Positions 52,293-53,129 of a stretch of DNA of 53,129 nt are shown here, one piece after another. The notes under the pieces are model-generated. The model saw only the letters and a program-made list of their open reading frames with translations, had not been told where the DNA came from and made no database searches. The first letter of the stretch is position 1; the number at the start of each line of letters is the position of its first letter. Source of the stretch: Echinostoma caproni (lineage: Eukaryota > Platyhelminthes > Trematoda > Plagiorchiida > Echinostomatidae); assembly GCA_900618425.1 (NCBI GenBank), contig UZAN01041809.1, forward strand, positions 1-53,129, given 5' to 3'. Both the position numbers and the translations under genes were made by a program.

Positions 52293-53129
52293 ACGATCGC
52301 TCATGAAATCCAGTGGATCTCCCCTGATGTAGGCTGCGATCCTCTGGAATCCTGGAGAAAATTTACTAACAGCATCACGACATTGGTGGCTGCTGTTACA
52401 ACCGTCAAGCTTCTACGCCGACCGACTGTTCGAAAAACGGCAATTGACAGTCGAACTAGGAAATGGATAATGCAAAGGGACTTTCACTGGAGGGAGTTCA
52501 AATGCCGTCCATGCCCCAGCACTTGGGAAGCTTACAGGCTCATTCGGAACCAGTGTACAAATTTGGTTTGGGAAGACAAGCACAATTATCAGAATATGCT
52601 GGCGAGAAAGTTTATTGCAAACCCCAAGCTATTGTATAGGCATGTAAACGCTTCCCGGAAAGTCAAACACGGCGTTTCGATACTAAAGTCAGCAGGACGT
52701 GTTTCAGTGACGACCAAGGAGGCTGCAGAAATGCTGAGGCTACAGTACTCTCAAGTGGTCAATGCGCCCAGTAACACTGGTTTCGTACTTCCCCGTTTGC
52801 TGGAACATATTCCTCACCCATTACTAACAGACATTATCTTCTCCCCCGAAAAGGTAAAGGCTAAGCTCCTGGCTTTGAAGAAGAACTCATCACCGGGTTT
52901 AGATAACATCCATTCACAAGCCCTTATCACTCTGGCAAGTCACATAGCCGATCCTCTAAATGTGCTATACCAAAAACTGTTGGAAGATACCGTGCTTCCT
53001 CCGGTGTGGAAAAACGGTGTCATTTCACCAATTTACAAAGGTGGCTGCCGTAGTGACCCAGCCAACTACCGACCCGTCACGCTCCTTCCAGTGTTGTCCA
53101 AAGTCAAGGAATCTATTGTTGCTGATTCT
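52293..53129 (+). CDS. CR1-like LINE polyprotein, EN-RT linker and RT fingers (partial, open)
   Basis: A 279-codon frame opens after a TAG at 52290-52292 and is still open at the window edge; no ATG is needed because the true start would lie upstream. The first 90 residues fit the linker after the endonuclease of CR1-like elements (basic RTRKWIMQRDFHW, then TWEAYRLIRNQC). Next come LARKFIANPKLLYRHVNASR and EAAEMLRLQYSQV, the conserved segment before the reverse transcriptase. The RT begins with KVKAKLLALKKNSSPGLDNI, SHIADPLNVLYQKLLED and VWKNGVISPIYKGG, and reaches DPANYRPVTLLPVLSKVKES. All are in one frame with no stop, unlike every other element here, which suggests a young insertion. The endonuclease is not visible upstream, so this copy looks 5'-truncated near 52280. 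Whether the catalytic palm is intact cannot be seen. Confidence 0.88.

Noticed and set aside
1..53129. CRISPR arrays, operons, bacterial or phage genes
   Set aside because: No regularly spaced direct repeats, no tightly packed same-strand frames and no ribosome-binding sites. All recognisable proteins are animal-type retroelements or an Ig-like remnant.

Overview
The window reads as gene-poor eukaryotic, almost certainly animal, DNA. There is no operon-like packing, no ribosome-binding-site architecture and no long open frame inside the window. It is AT-rich, has short simple repeats, and contains a 520-base run of N (23279-23798) typical of a scaffolded draft assembly. The mix of degraded retroelements (RTE-like and CR1/Jockey-like LINEs and a Penelope-like element) resembles flatworm genomes, trematodes in particular. 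That assignment is inference from remembered family resemblance, not from a search.

Layout, left to right: 1-2600 is low-complexity and anonymous DNA with one pair of overlapping, unrecognised reading frames. 2630-3535 holds a broken remnant that looks like the end of an immunoglobulin-domain membrane protein (Ig domain, membrane helix, tail). 6830-7810 is a dead RTE-like LINE (palm domain to C-terminus) with its 3' trinucleotide tail. 10790-10925 may be another reverse transcriptase scrap. 11112-11720 is a Penelope-like element 3' end with a decayed GIY-YIG region. 12080-12345 is a tRNA-like, SINE-type repeat on the minus strand. 16275-16650 is a third LINE fragment, followed 30 bases later by a near-perfect 76-bp-arm palindrome (16680-16838). 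A single-armed relative of that palindrome lies at 30930-31015. 20468-20896 (minus) may be a second, older Penelope-like fragment. 46190-47650 is a long decayed CR1/Jockey-like reverse transcriptase. 51434-51672 is a second foldback with 57-bp arms. 52293-53129 is the start of a CR1-like polyprotein frame that is still open where the window ends.

No intact cellular gene can be supported. No genuine tRNA, rRNA, CRISPR, operon or replication origin was seen. The retroelements do not work together as a pathway; they are independent insertions of different families and ages. The RTE, Penelope and 46-kb elements are the most decayed; the right-edge CR1 frame has no stop or shift. The most interesting signals are the two foldbacks. 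The 16.7-kb one carries a sequence close to the minimal hammerhead ribozyme core reported from Penelope-like elements.
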